DNA from: Bryum argenteum
Taxonomy: Eukaryota > Streptophyta > Bryopsida > Bryales > Bryaceae
DNA length: 64,000 bases
NCBI GenBank assembly: GCA_037043015.1
Contig: CM073321.1
Location: 36,124,101-36,188,100, forward strand
Direction of reading: 5' to 3'
The notes beneath the pieces are model-generated. The model searched no databases. It was not told where the DNA came from and worked only from the letters and a program-made list of their open reading frames with translations. A program made the position numbers and the translations under genes. Positions within the stretch are counted from its first letter, which is position 1; each line of letters opens with the position of its first letter. Shown here piece by piece: positions 34,061 through 45,540 of this stretch.

Positions 34061-35025
34061 CTACACCTCTTATTTGGCAATTTCCACATTCGGGAGTATG
34101 TTTATTGAAGTTATTCGGCGGTATTGGCACGGGCCTCGCTGCAACATTACAAGCTGGAATCAAAGTCCGCAAATATTTATATGAGGACAATGATCTTGTG
34201 GCTCAGAGGGTCGCCAAGGCCCATGTTGCCAAGCTCCAACGCCCTTACCCCAATTTATTATCATTGGAAGCTACTACCAGCTCATTTACTGCACTAGCCC
34301 AAGATGTTCTATTGGTAAACGCCCAACAACTACGTGCACATGGGCCTGTGGACTTGATCATCGCAGGATGGCCGTGTCAAAGACTCTCAATGGCAGGCAA
34401 CCAAGACGGACTCCATGACACACGCAGTGCATGTTTTCATGAGCTCATCCGGGTTCTAGAAACTCTTCAAGAGTTACAGACTACTCGTTCGGGTTATATT
34501 ATTGAGAATTCTCCGGTTGGTTCACAGTCTAAAGGTAGAAATTTGAAGAGCGCACAACAGATCGACGCAATACTTGGACCTTCTATTACTTTGGATGCAG
34601 CTTAGATTGGTTTCCGAGCCCATCGGGCACTCCAATGGTGGACCAACTTGATTTCGGCAATTATTTTGCAAAGTGGTCATGCAAACACCTTACGGCCTTC
34701 TGAGTTGTTTGTCCAAGATATTTTGGATCCGCACCGACGCCCACGGGATGTGAGATGGGACGACAAACCTCCTTATGCGGTGGTAAACAAAGCTGGAGAG
34801 TCTCATAGAGCATTGTCGACGTTCGTGAGTTTTTCGAAGTCTTACGCATTTCGTGGAGATGGACCTGGTACTATCCTGGACATGAGTGGCACTGAGTATG
34901 TTATAGAAGAACCAAATGCTGATGAACGAGAAAGGGCTATGGGTTTTCTTATGGGAACAACTCGCCGGATAATTCTATCTCCGAGTATCAAAGAAGAATG
35001 CTCATTGGTCAAGCGATGGACTTGA
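34054..35025 (+). pseudogene. DNMT3/DRM-like cytosine-5 DNA methyltransferase inside the gypsy pol
   Basis: Motif I: LLKLFGGIGTGLAATLQAG (SAM binding). Motif IV: DLIIAGWPCQRLSMAG, with the catalytic Pro-Cys. It is followed by QDGLHDTRSACFHELIRVLE. Motif VI: YIIENSP. Motif VIII region: DAA, a TAG stop at 34603-34605, then IGFRAHRALQWWTNL, which matches the AHR..W pattern of DNMT3. Motifs IX-X: NADERERAMGF near the end. The order is not permuted as it is in DRM. About 320 codons, a near complete catalytic domain with no regulatory domain of its own. It sits between protease and RT, all on one strand, so it was once part of the polyprotein. Expected role: cytosine methylation by the element. Class assignment between DNMT3 and DRM is unresolved. 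Confidence 0.75.
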
Positions 35026-35109
35026 ATTGCTTGACTTGGATTTTGGCTATTGAAACCGCGGACCAACGATGCTTAGCTACAATGACGCCATCTATACACA
35101 CATTTAGGA

Positions 35110-36702
35110 GCCCTTAAAGGACAAGAGGTACAAATTGACTTGATGGATGATGCCCCTATTTTTTGCAAACCTTATCGGTATAGTGAGGCGGAAAGAGAAT
35201 TAATCAAGGCACATACCAAGGAATTGTTTGATGCTTAGTTGGTAGAGTTATCTAAGGGGGAGTACGCATCTGCTACCGTGATGCCTTCTAAGAAAGATAT
35301 ATTTGGCAATTGGACGGAAAAACGAATGTGTGGAGATTATCGGCCGATCAACAAGCGAACTAAGTCCGATCGATATGCAATGCCAACACTTGAAGAAATA
35401 TTTGACGCAATCGGGCATGCAAGAGTGTTCAGTACACTTGACTTGAGATCCGGTTATCACCAATTACCGGTACGAGACGGAGACAAACATGAGACGGCAT
35501 TTTGGGGTATAGACGAATTTGGGAAGGATAAACTATATCAATGGAAGTTTCTACCATTTGGGTTAAAAAAGGCACCTGCCGAGTTTCAGAGGGTGATGGA
35601 TCGAGTACTTGCTGGATTGCCATTTGTGCAATGTTACATTGATAACATCTTTGTCTTCAGTGACAGTGCGCAAGAACATCGAGGACATCTTGCTATGGTT
35701 TTTAACCGTTTGGTAGAACATGGGTTGAAGTTGCACCCTAGTAAGTGCAACTTCTTTTATTCTCAAGTTGAATACTTGGGACATATGATTTATCAAGGAG
35801 GTCTTGGTGTAATGAAGAGCAAGGTGGAGGCATTGGCAAGCATTCCAGGACCAAAAGATGTTAGCGGATTACGGGCTTTTCTGGGATTAGCAAACTATTA
35901 TTGAAAGTTTGTTGCGAACTTTAGTCGTATAGCCAAACCTTTGACAATGCTTACACGAAATGATCAAGAATGGTTGTGGGGAGATGGGCAAGAAGCAGCA
36001 TTTGTTGAGTTAAAGGCAAGATTGGCATCTGCTCCCATATTACAAAGGCCAATCCCGGGGAGATCATATCAACTACACACGGATTGGAGCACTCTAGGCA
36101 TTGGAGCTGTTTTAATTCAAATGGACGATGAAGGAAAAGAGTTTGTCGTCGCTTATGCAAGCAGATTAAACAACAATGCAGAGGCACAATACAGTTCATA
36201 TGAAGGCGAATGTTTGGCTGCAGTATGGGCTATTGCCCATTTTCGGTGTTACTTATATGGGAGCGAATTCTTATTGGTAACGGACCATCAACCTCTAAAA
36301 TGACTGATGGAATCTGTCAAGTTAACAGGAAAACTTGCGAGGTGGACCTTAATGCTTCAAGAATACAATTTTAAGGTGGTGCATAGATCGGGTTTGGTGA
36401 ATATGGATGCGGATGGGTTGAGTAGAAATCCATGTCCAAGCCAAGTGGATTCTACTGGAGCACGATGGCACGTTGGAGAAGATGAGGAAGAAGTTCCGGG
36501 ATGGCATGCGTCCATGTGCTTGAGTTTATTAGCGGAGAATGGAGACTCAGTTGATGATCTTGCTGAACAACTAGAAGACAGAGAAGAGTCTGGGGGCGCC
36601 AAAGATATTTTTGAAGATGTGGCAATTCTAGATTATTTGAAGCGTAAAGTGTTGACACATGTTGTCACCTCTAAAGAGAGACCGGATCCTGCAGCGAGAT
36701 AA
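35110..36702 (+). pseudogene. Reverse transcriptase and RNase H of the gypsy element
   Basis: RT: RMCGDYRPINKRTKSDRYAM, FSTLDLRSGYHQLPV, FLPFGLKKAPAEFQRVMDRV, and the active site CYIDN (usually YIDD). Tether and RNase H: FSRIAKPLTMLT, LHTDWSTLGIGAVLIQ, QYSSYEGECLAAVWAI, TDHQPLK. Stops: TAG 35236, TGA 35902, TGA 36301 and TAA 36700. Each is at a codon that is Gln, Arg or Trp in this family. Similarity to gypsy pol is plain even without alignment. Confidence 0.85.
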
Positions 36703-36890
36703 AGGGTTTAGTGGGAGGGGGCTGATCTGCTCAAGAAATTGGCAGATGGAGGAAAACGTGTGGTTCCTAGACGACAAGGTCGAGAAAAGTTGGTGCTTCA
36801 CATTCACGAAGAGTTGAGGCATTTTGGTGTAAAGAGGACTTACAGTCTCTTACAAACTCAATATTGGTGGGTAGGTATGCAAACAGACAC
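36703..36890 (+). pseudogene. Integrase N-terminal part (zinc-binding), before the insertion
   Basis: HIHEELRHFGVKRTYSLLQ then YWWVGMQTDT is the first half of the HHCC finger. The reading frame is cut after GACAC by the insertion; the cysteine half resumes at 39533 with KCQTCDRA. Confidence 0.8.
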
Positions 36891-39532
36891 TGTCGAACCC
36901 TGTTCTCCAATATTTTTGTTTTTAGCAATTAACTAGGAGTAAAAGGGTAATTTTAGCAAGTGGAAATAAAAATCGGTCTGCTTAAACCGGTTTGTAGGTA
37001 GTAATTTTGTGTTAGGATTCCTCCGGCTAACCTTAGGGGATTTTAGAGCCTACCGGATACCCGTATTGATATCCGGCCGATACCCGAGATGCCCGGATGG
37101 GCGGTTCTCCTACCGGATTGATGACCGGGGCCGCGGTCGACCCGGAGAAAGGGCCGGAAAACTCGCGGGCGCCCGGCTGTAACCACCGGCGGCTCAATGA
37201 TGACCGGGTAATTCCCGGTGTACGTCTCGAGTGCGGGGTGATGATGTCTCGGAAGGAGAACTCCGGTTTGTTGTTATTAGGAGCCGCCGCCTCCATTCTC
37301 AGCCATTCCAGTCCGCGCGTTTTGAGAGATCGAGCAGTCTTGAGCGCTCAGCAATCCGCGAGAGTTGGAAAAGCGAAGTTCTCGTGAGGTTAGGGTTTCG
37401 GGAAGTAGGGTTTCTACCGAGTCATCCGGGAAGGCAGGGAGAGAGTATTTCCGGGCAGCTGCAGGAGAGTAGAACCGGAGCAATGCCGAAGAGGAGGGAA
37501 GTCGTCCCATGGCGACCCGGGATGCCGATTCCCCTCAAGTCGGTGAAGCCGCAGGTGCCCGAGCTGCCACCGCACCGAGCGGAGGCGAGGGGAGGACCTC
37601 CTCCGGATGGGGTGCGCGCGGTCAGACGATGCCCCGTGGGATTTGGCGGATCAGGCCATCATCGAGGAGACCGTCACCCACCGCTTCCCCGAGATGTACG
37701 TGTCGCACCCCCAGAGGTGCCCACGGAGGGGCCGGTGCCCATGAAGGTCGAGGAAGTGTCCCTGCCCGTTTCGGAAGAGCAGGGGATCCCAGTTGATGGT
37801 GGCGTTCGGAGGAGGAGAGAGGAAGACCGAGATGTAACTCCCCCTCGGGGAGGTGACATCCCGAGTGAAGTAGGGCTACCTGGTCCCTCCGAGGTGGAAG
37901 AGGCGGTAGAAGGAGAGGTTAACCCCTCTCAACAACCGGATGAGAATCCGGTGGACGGTGTCACGGGAGAAGAGGCAGGACTCCCCGAGCAGGTTGAGGA
38001 GGTAGTACCTCACCCGGAGGCCCAAGTCAACGAGGTGGGAGATCCGGGCGAACAGGACCAGCAGAATGAACCCGTGGCCCCTCAGGAACAGCAAGAGGAG
38101 CCCGTGGTCCCTCAGGAAGAAGTGGAAGCCCAACCCGTGCCCCCTCCATCGAAGTTGAAGGCACTCGGGACGGAGTGGAAGAGCCGGAGGACACAAGAAA
38201 CCCCAGGTTTTACATCGACACTGGTCGATCAAAGAGGCAGTTCCCCTCCCCGCGAGTGGAAAGGCACTCCTGTGGGGAAAACCCCGCCGCTGAGACCCCT
38301 CGAGCCGCCCCACGCCGCCGGAAGAAGATATTAATTAATAAATTAGTTAGGTTAGAGGTAGCTAGAAATAGTAGATGCCCTTTTGGCCACTCACCCGGGA
38401 ATCTCGGAGGCCCGGGAATTCCGGATCTGATAGGGTTTCCGGGAAATCCGGAACCCTCAGATTTACCGAAGACTCTGCGGAGTCCTTCGGGTCTTTCTCG
38501 CGATCCACCTCTGTGAGTAAAGGTTCAATTTGCAATCTGAAACCTTGCGTCCTTCTTTGTGCATGTGTGAGTGATTTGCTTGGTATTTTGTGTAAAGTGA
38601 GGATTGAAAACCGGTTGTGGGGTACAGGAAGTCCCTTGTTGGTCCGGGTAGTTACGAGTCCGAGATATCCGAGGAGGGGATAGCCGGAGGAGTAACGCCC
38701 GTCGAAGAGGTCCCGGTGAGAGGAGTCCGAGCGTCCCGGGAGGTGTTTAGCGAGTGCCAAGGGGGTTGTGATTCCAACCGGATCGGGACAGAGGAGTTGG
38801 GATTGGCGAGTAAAGCCACCCCGCATAACCACCCCGGATGGGATATTCGGGTGAGGAAAGTCCACGACGGGAGTTGCACGTAACCCCGGTGCCGCCTAAC
38901 CCCGAAGATACGTTAGTAGAAATCTCGTGGGGCGGGGTAGTGGGATGCTACTCACCTGCAGACCGGATCACAAGTTGTGTCGCCTGCAGAGAGAAGGAGA
39001 GAACAGGCAGATGCGGTGTGACCTACCGTTTAAACAAATCACCCGACGGTAGCGACAGTTGTAAGGGAGGAACCCCGGGTAGAGAGAGAGAGAGAGAAGG
39101 ATACGAGTATAGGTGAAACTCCAGTCACCCTAATCAACCGGAGGAGAGTGCCCATTCCGTGCTCTGTTAAAAACTTACAGGGAGAACCCCTCCGAGGACT
39201 TACGGAGGTTAAATTAAATCATCACTCACTAACATGCCCTAACCGGTCAAAGTAATAGTTTAGTTGGGGAGAGCAACCGGATCAGAATCAACCGGTCACC
39301 CTGGGGTTTTGGGTTAAGGAACCAGTCAGGTCTAAACTCTTGCGTTCCCTGATCCGGTACACTAGAACGTGTTGGTCGTTGTAGCGTCAACCCGGTGATC
39401 AATCCAGATTTCGTCTTGTCTTCACACTTCACAGAATCTCCGTGGAACGTTACCCGGAAGGTGGACCATCTTGCTAGGTTGTAAGGGTAAATTGAGTTAA
39501 TTTTGGTCTCCTCGGTTCGGTAACTCACGACA
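36891..39532. mobile_element. LTR-type insertion (2642 bp) in the integrase, TSD GACAC
   Basis: Starts TGTCGAACCCTG and ends CTCACGACA: TG..CA termini with a TGTCG/CGACA inversion. The five bases GACAC stand directly before (36886-36890) and after (39533-39537). Removing the insert and one GACAC restores the integrase frame exactly, which dates it after the host element. No second LTR copy was found within, and there is no gag/pol, so it is a long solo LTR or a non-autonomous LTR element. GC-rich with many CCGG words and a short (GA)n run near 39085. Confidence 0.85.
37483..38334 (+). CDS. Pro/Glu/Val-rich ORF inside the LTR-type insertion
   Basis: Open 283 codons from the Met at 37483 (the frame is open from 37231). 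Starts MPKRREVVPWRPGMPIPLKS, basic, then low-complexity Pro/Glu/Val/Gln (VPQEEVEAQPVPPPSKLKAL). It ends LEPPHAAGRRY. No known domain. Composition is uniform enough that the open frame could be a by-product of GC-rich repeats; but it may be a gag-like N-terminal ORF retained in a non-autonomous element. Confidence 0.3.
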   Translation: MPKRREVVPWRPGMPIPLKSVKPQVPELPPHRAEARGGPPPDGVRAVRRCPVGFGGSGHHRGDRHPPLPRDVRVAPPEVPTEGPVPMKVEEVSLPVSEEQGIPVDGGVRRRREEDRDVTPPRGGDIPSEVGLPGPSEVEEAVEGEVNPSQQPDENPVDGVTGEEAGLPEQVEEVVPHPEAQVNEVGDPGEQDQQNEPVAPQEQQEEPVVPQEEVEAQPVPPPSKLKALGTEWKSRRTQETPGFTSTLVDQRGSSPPREWKGTPVGKTPPLRPLEPPHAAGRRY

Positions 39533-40345
39533 GACACACAACGTATAGTTGCTAAGTGTCAAACATGTGACAGGGCCCGTGCTTCGTTTAATGCACCTAA
39601 ACCGATATTGCAACCGTTGCCAATTATGGGCCTAGGCTATCGATGGAGTCTGGATTTTGCGGGACCATTACCAATCACCAAGAGACATAACAAATATGTA
39701 TTGGTTATAATTGAACATTTCTCTAAGTGGATTGAGTTGGTAGCACTCCCTGACAAATTCAGTGAGGTAGCTGCTTATTCGTTTCTTGATCGAGTACTCA
39801 GCCGGTTTGGAGCATCTGCGGAAGTATTGATTGACCAAGGCCGAGAATTTCTGGGAGAGTTCCAACTTTTGTTGGCACAGACGTTTATTGATCATAGGAC
39901 AATATCTTGTGATCATCCTGAGGTAGACGGTTTGGCGGAACGCATGGTGCAGACTGTCAAGAGGGCACTCAGGAAATATGGGCTACACCGGGGACACACG
40001 GGAGATTGAGACCTACAATTGCCATGGTTGGCAATGGGCTATCGTTTCAACAAACAAGCCTCCCTTGCCTCCTTTTCTCCCTACTTGTTGTATGGAAGGG
40101 ATCCATTCCTACCAGCTTCAATTCCGCGGGATATTCAGACAGTGGTCAAGATTAATGATCCGGATACATGGGCAGAGGTATGTAAGACACGTGCACAAGT
40201 GTTTCAACGAATCATGCCTATGGCATTTGAAAACCTTGCTATCGCACAACATCGCGACACCTTGAGGTATGCCACTATTTGTGGAGGCGGCTACATACCA
40301 CAGTTACGAAGATTCATGCCCGGTGATTATGTGTATCTGCAATAG
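39533..40345 (+). pseudogene. Integrase core of the gypsy element
   Basis: KCQTCDRARASFNAP completes the zinc finger. The catalytic core has WSLDFAGPLPITKRHNKYVL (first Asp), VLIDQGREFLGEF (second Asp) and DHPEVDGLAERMVQTVKRAL (Glu). A TGA at 40007-40009 interrupts it, then FSPYLLYGRDPFLPAS continues in a new frame to a TAG at 40343-40345. Confidence 0.85.
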
Positions 40346-40360
40346 ACGGCACCAACTACA

Positions 40361-40705
40361 TTGGACGTGACGGCCGGCAGGATTATCTTGCGAGTGAAGA
40401 AGGTGCTTGCAAGCGGTGTGTTGGAGTTAGAAGGCCGCGACGGACGAATCTGGAAGGATCATGCAAGAAATTGTGCACCTTGTCATTTGCCTAACATTGA
40501 TGGCAACCTGGATCCCAATTTAAGCATCATTTCTGCTAACTTAAAATGTATAATGTGTGGGAGAGCGCAAGGAGCTGCTACAATGATTTTGTGTGACGTT
40601 TGTTTGACGGGCTGGCACATGCAGTGTTTAACACCACCTCTAGATCACGTCCCCACTGATCGATGGCTCTGCCCACGTTGCCAGAGGAGACCTGGAGGAG
40701 GCTAA
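40361..40705 (+). CDS. Integrase C-terminus with a PHD finger
   Basis: After the integrase tail (RIILRVKKVLASGVLELEGR) comes a complete C4HC3 PHD finger at about 40546-40684: CIMCGR, then MILCDVCLTGWHMQC, then DRWLCPRC. The spacing and the Trp before the last CxxC are those of histone H3 tail readers. It takes the place a chromodomain has in chromoviruses, so a role in steering integration to marked chromatin is a natural inference. It is preceded by a TAG (40343) in this copy. The domain itself has no lesions. Confidence 0.75.
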   Translation: MDVTAGRIILRVKKVLASGVLELEGRDGRIWKDHARNCAPCHLPNIDGNLDPNLSIISANLKCIMCGRAQGAATMILCDVCLTGWHMQCLTPPLDHVPTDRWLCPRCQRRPGGG

Positions 40706-42680
40706 TAGGAAGCGGTATTTTCTCGCTGACAATCTTATTTATTGAGATTGCTTGTATAGAACATAGTGCGTCATCATGAATGGGACTTCATTGGAGGCGC
40801 AAGGGGCGAGTAAAGAAGGCCTTTCAGGCCCTACCTTTGCTACAACTCTTTGTGTTTTCAAAGCTTGACCCATTTTTCGTTTAGGTGGTATGTGAATGTT
40901 TATATGTTCCACCTACTTGTTGTTTATTTGCTTGGGTTTGCACTCAAGTATGTTTAAAGTAGCTTGGGAGGATGCTGCCACTCTATTCAAGACCGCACGA
41001 TGTGGTTAGCACACGATGTAATAGTGCACGACACGATGCTCCTGAAATGCCACGCATACCACACACATTACAACGTCAAGTTCCGCATGAAAATCCAGGT
41101 CGTCCAAACTTTTTATTTCTTCCCCGCAAGTTGTGCATGTCAGTGTCCTCTCCGCCATAGTCAAAATAAATATCTGCAAGCACAAATTTTCAACGGAGCC
41201 TCTAAGTAAACCGGACTAGTACTCGCACATCAACAATCAACCATCCAATATCTCAAGTGCAAGTAAAAAAGTTCTACGACGTACTTCGACTATCGACCAT
41301 CATCACAGGATCCTTACTGCGCTCGCTACAGTTCTAACAGTTTCTATGTGGAGCAACAACTGCGGTTGCGCCATGATCCCTCTCCCAAATTTTGACCAAC
41401 TAAGTACACGAAGAATGTGAAGAAGTTCATTTCAAATTTGAGCACAACTAGTAATGCTGGATTACCAACATGAACAACGCAAACCGATGAGTTGCCCAGA
41501 GCGTGTTGAGTGTAATCGAGAGTCAAGTTTTCAGCCTTAACCAGACAGTGAGAGCGGCCACAACCGCACCACGAAACTGAAAGCCGACACATGCTATTAA
41601 CCATAGCCTATGGTACGCCGAATGTGCGAGATTGACATGTTGGAGATGAGCATGGGAGAGGTGGCTGTTACCTCGATGCATGCTTCAAGGGTGACTGACA
41701 GCAATGTGGCTGACGGCTACCTTACCATAGCAATTATTCTTGATTACCATAAATAATTCTTTACATCGATCTTCACATATCATGCATGTACATCAGATTT
41801 TTGCCACTTTTTTTTAGATTAATCTTCCCCAAACAATACTCAATCAAATTTCAATTGATTGTGAGGTGTCAATGCATCTTCCCAACATTTAAGCTATTTC
41901 TATCTGCCTGTGATTGCTTACATGGAACAAGCCGACTTGTTGTAAGCCCACAATACAGGCTCCATAACTTGCATCCATTGCGGACCTGTCCACAGCACAA
42001 AATTCTCAGAAAACTAACACCTCCATACTCAAATGAACATTCACGAATGAACTAAACATTTTACTTACCTTTGTCCAAATTGCCTCATCCCTGAACTCCA
42101 CATAAAGTTCACACACTCTTACACTACAACCCACACCCTCACTGTTCTTGATCATCGTTACATTCTACCAGATCCAACACTAGATACCAAATGCTAAACA
42201 CGACAAAACAAACACTCTTTATTGTCACCGTGTTGATATTTCAGTCGGAGGTACTCTCCAAGAAAATATGCCCTCAGTCAGCGTATTGATGGCAGAAAGT
42301 AGCAGTAGCACGCAACGTCGGAGATACACCTTTGGCAGCGGGGCCCATACAAGAGAGCACGCCTGGCAATCCCTAGACCCTAAACTAAAAATCTCAACTG
42401 ACTGATGACGCCAGCCCTAATTTGGTCCCTCCAATACAATTTCCTAATGACCTGAACTACTAGCAGGTGCCACGGGGTACTAAAATTTTGTGTACACCAC
42501 TCTATTATGAAGATGATTTTGACCTCCATTACCACGGATTTAGGACTTCCTACATAATTGCACACCACTTCTTTATCTTTTTTTTCAAAATTTGGATACA
42601 CTTTATGACTTCCAAATGTCAAAATTGTTGATAAAAATCTGCTCAATGAGCAGAAAAGTCTGCTTATAGCTCATTGGTTT
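40706..42680. other. No gene seen; part may be the 3' LTR of the gypsy element
   Basis: Just after the PHD finger the sequence is T-rich and could be the untranslated end and LTR of the element, but I found no matching copy upstream. Open frames at 40964-41209, 41344-41604 and 41786-42055 show no recognisable product. Confidence 0.25.
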
Positions 42681-42683
42681 ATG

Positions 42684-44176
42684 CTCAGTGCTCCCACAGC
42701 TGCAATCCTGCAATCGTGGTGAAAAGAGCCACATGGCAAAGGATTGCTCCAAACCAAAGGGGGAACCCACTTGTTCATAAGTCCGGAAGATGCAAAAAGG
42801 ATGGGCTTGCAAATGAGTTAGGCAAGCAAGCCCATCCAAGTGAGGTTTGCCAAAGACAATCCGCACCAAACATGCCTTGTAGCTACGGGAGTGGAAGTGA
42901 AGTGTCAAAACTTCACATTTGTGGAAAACTTCATAGTTTGTGAGATGGATTGGATTGATCTCATCTTGTGTAATACTCTCTTTGATACCTGTGGGGTGGA
43001 TATAAGGAAGCGGCTATTGAGAGTGGTTGCCACCCCCGAAGGCAAGGAGATTGAGTTGGAGTTCACCAAGGCTCCCAACATGTTGAGGAGGAAGATCAAC
43101 TTGGTGAACTTGGAAGAGTTAGAAGAATCCCGGTTCTTGATAATGCGAAGAACTCATTTAGGAGATTAAGAGAATAAGCTTACTTCTAACTCTAGACCTC
43201 CCAAGAGTAATCAAAAGGTCATCAAGCTTTCTTGATGCCTTTTGAGTTGTGCAACGCCCCTTCAACGATCACAAGCCTCCCATCAAGAGACGGATGTGCT
43301 TATCATTGTTTACATTCATGACATATTGGTGATCTCCAAAACGGCGGAAGACCATGCCCAACACCTTGCAATTGTGCTTCAAAAAACTTTGAGACAATAA
43401 GTTATTATGCAAATGGGAGAAAAGTGAGTTTGGCTTGCAAGAGCTTGAGTTCTTGGGACACATTATGACGGGGCAAGGTGTGAAATCGGACCACAAGAGG
43501 GTTGAGGCAATCAAGAAGTGGAGCGGACCCACTTCACAAAAGAGAGTGAGGTCATTTCTTGGGTTGGCTAAGTATAATAGGAGGTTCATGAGGAACTTCT
43601 CCAAGATGGCTAAGCCCATGTCCGATTTGCTTAAGAAGAACTTGACCTTGGATGGCACCGTTTCATGTGAGCAAGCCTTTCAAGAACTCAAGGAGAAACT
43701 ATCCTCCCCATTGGTATTGAAGTTCCCAAAGTTTGAGAAACCTTTTGAGGTGCACAGCGATGCAAGTGACTTTGCCATCGGGGGAGTGCTCATGCAAGAA
43801 GGAAGGCCAATCGCATTTGAGAGCAAGAGCAAGAAATTTGATGGCTCTCAAATCAATTGGCCAACGCATGAAAAGGAGATGTTGGTCGTGGTGCATTGTT
43901 TGAAAACATGGCAAAATTACCTTGGTATCTATAAGACCAAGGTATTCACCAATAATGTTTCATCAAAGTAATTTGAAACATAAGTCAAAGTTACACCCAA
44001 GCAATTGAGGTCGTATGTTACCTTAGTGCTCATAAATGTGGACTTGATTCACAAGCCGGTAAGAGTGAATGGTCGCCGGATGCACTAGGTTGGAAGCATG
44101 AACATAAGCCAAATATCACGCAAGTCTTGAGAGTGATGTATGCGGGAGAAGGTGATTTGGCAAAATGAACAGGAGG
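42684..44176 (+). mobile_element. Ty3/gypsy fragment (protease, part RT, RNase H) with an internal deletion
   Basis: A damaged zinc knuckle (EKSHMAKDCSKP) is followed by a protease-region frame 42840-43169 (VKCQNFTFVENFIV, DTCGVDIRKR). After a deletion comes RT (MPFELCNAPST, VYIHDILVISK, so YIDD is YIHD) and then the open frame 43435-43971 with FLGHIMTGQGVKSDHKRVEA, VHSDASDFAIGGVLMQEGRP and WPTHEKEMLVVVHCLKTWQN (RNase H). It runs into an L1-family LTR piece at 44182. The same family lies on the minus strand at 62232-64000. Confidence 0.8.
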
Positions 44177-44181
44177 CAAGA

Positions 44182-45532
44182 GCGTGGTGCTTGGGTCAAA
44201 CTTGGTGGAGTGCCTTACATGGTTGGAAACTTTGTTCAAGCACGCACCCACGGGTCTAAAGGACGCGCAATTTGGAGTTGTAAGTCATGAGATATGGCTC
44301 TCCAAAGTCGGAGCGCGTTCTGGGACACTCCAGGACTTGGGAGTGTTGCCTTTTGGGACTCAATCTCTTGTCCTTTATGGTTGGCGGCATGTTGCATGTT
44401 GTTGTAAAACTATGGACAAGAACTTTCCAAATTGCTTAGGCTCGTGAAGAGCAAAGCAATGCTTTGGGAGATATGGCTCTCCAAAGCATCGGAACTTTGC
44501 GACTCCAGAACTACTGCCCCTGGTAGTCCCGAATGTTCAGAGGAGCATGGCTCTTACATGGAAGCTCCGATTGGGACAAGTGAGGAGTCTATCAACATTT
44601 ACTCAAAAAGTAGATGTCGAAAATGGACTTGCACGGCCCATTGAGTAACTGAGCCACAAGTTAGCCCGAGAAGAAGTTACGGCCCGTTTTTGAGGCTAAG
44701 GCAAAAACAGGTGGTCTTTTAAAAGAAAAGTGTGTCATGGAAGGCTCCTACCGACACAAGAGGGGGGGCCTACCAAAGACTCCAAAGACTATTATGAAGA
44801 GGGGTGGTCTCCCTTCTCACTTGCACATGGTGCCATGAGGAGCCGGGGTGGCTCTAAGGGGTGAGGCTTGGGATGAGGCCTCCCTCATCTTGGAGAAAAT
44901 GGAGGGTGCTTTGGAGCATCTCTAAACATGGGGTTGGAAAGTGTCCCTCTCCAAGTTAGTTCCCGTGATAAGTTGTGCCGGTTAGTGAAAGTGACCGGGA
45001 ATGGCTCAAAAGGGTAAGGCATGGAAAGGAAGCCTCACTCCCACACCTTGGGCACTGTGGGATGCTATGGAGCATCCCGCAACCTTGGGTTGGAAAGAGT
45101 CCCGCTCCAAACTAGTCCCCGGGAAAACTAGTGCCGGATTCCGGGAGGGTTTCCGGCAACGTTCCGAATGGAGTGAGAGACAAGAGTGGAAGTGGACTAG
45201 AGGGAAGTTATACAATGACCAAGGGCGGTTAGCTCCGGGGGCGATAAGTGCCACCCTTGAGAGCTTAGACATTTGTGGAAGGCCGTCCCGTGCCACTAAG
45301 TGGCACGCCCATGTGTTAGTGGGAGTTCCGGGTAATGAGTATCGGATATTGAGTTATGGAGTCAAGGTGGGTTGGACACCTTGACTTGGAATGGTGCTAA
45401 CATTGTATGTGGGGGCACATGCAAGTGTTAGCTATGTCGTGGCCGGTTGCTACCAACTAAGTGAGCCGGGATTCCGCTTCTAAGTAAGGCTTACTAAGAA
45501 AAGAAGAGTCGGCAGTAATTAGAGTCGCGACA
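44182..45532. mobile_element. L1-family LTR, 5'-truncated copy
   Basis: Collinear with 19842-21235 of the solo LTR, with a few small indels, and ends AGAGTCGCGACA at 45532. The first about 130 bp of the LTR are missing and the left side is fused to gypsy RNase H sequence. On the right it abuts a Tat-like gag fragment. Confidence 0.8.
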
Positions 45533-45540
45533 AGCAAGGA

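Larger units (their letters stand above)
30990..40705 (+). mobile_element. Ty3/gypsy element carrying a C5 methyltransferase and a PHD finger (decayed)
   Basis: Order on the plus strand: unknown N-terminal ORF, gag with zinc knuckle, retropepsin, DNMT3/DRM-like methyltransferase, RT, RNase H, HHCC/DDE integrase, PHD finger. The integrase is split by the insertion at 36891-39532. There are many in-frame stops and several frameshifts, so this copy is dead. I could not identify its LTRs with confidence; the limits given are those of coding sequence. Cytosine methyltransferases inside retrotransposons are, to my memory, known from a charophyte alga and a dinoflagellate. Confidence 0.8.

Noticed and set aside
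39080-39105. (GA)n run as a polypurine tract
   Set aside because: It is far from the right end of the insertion and no LTR starts after it; simple microsatellite.
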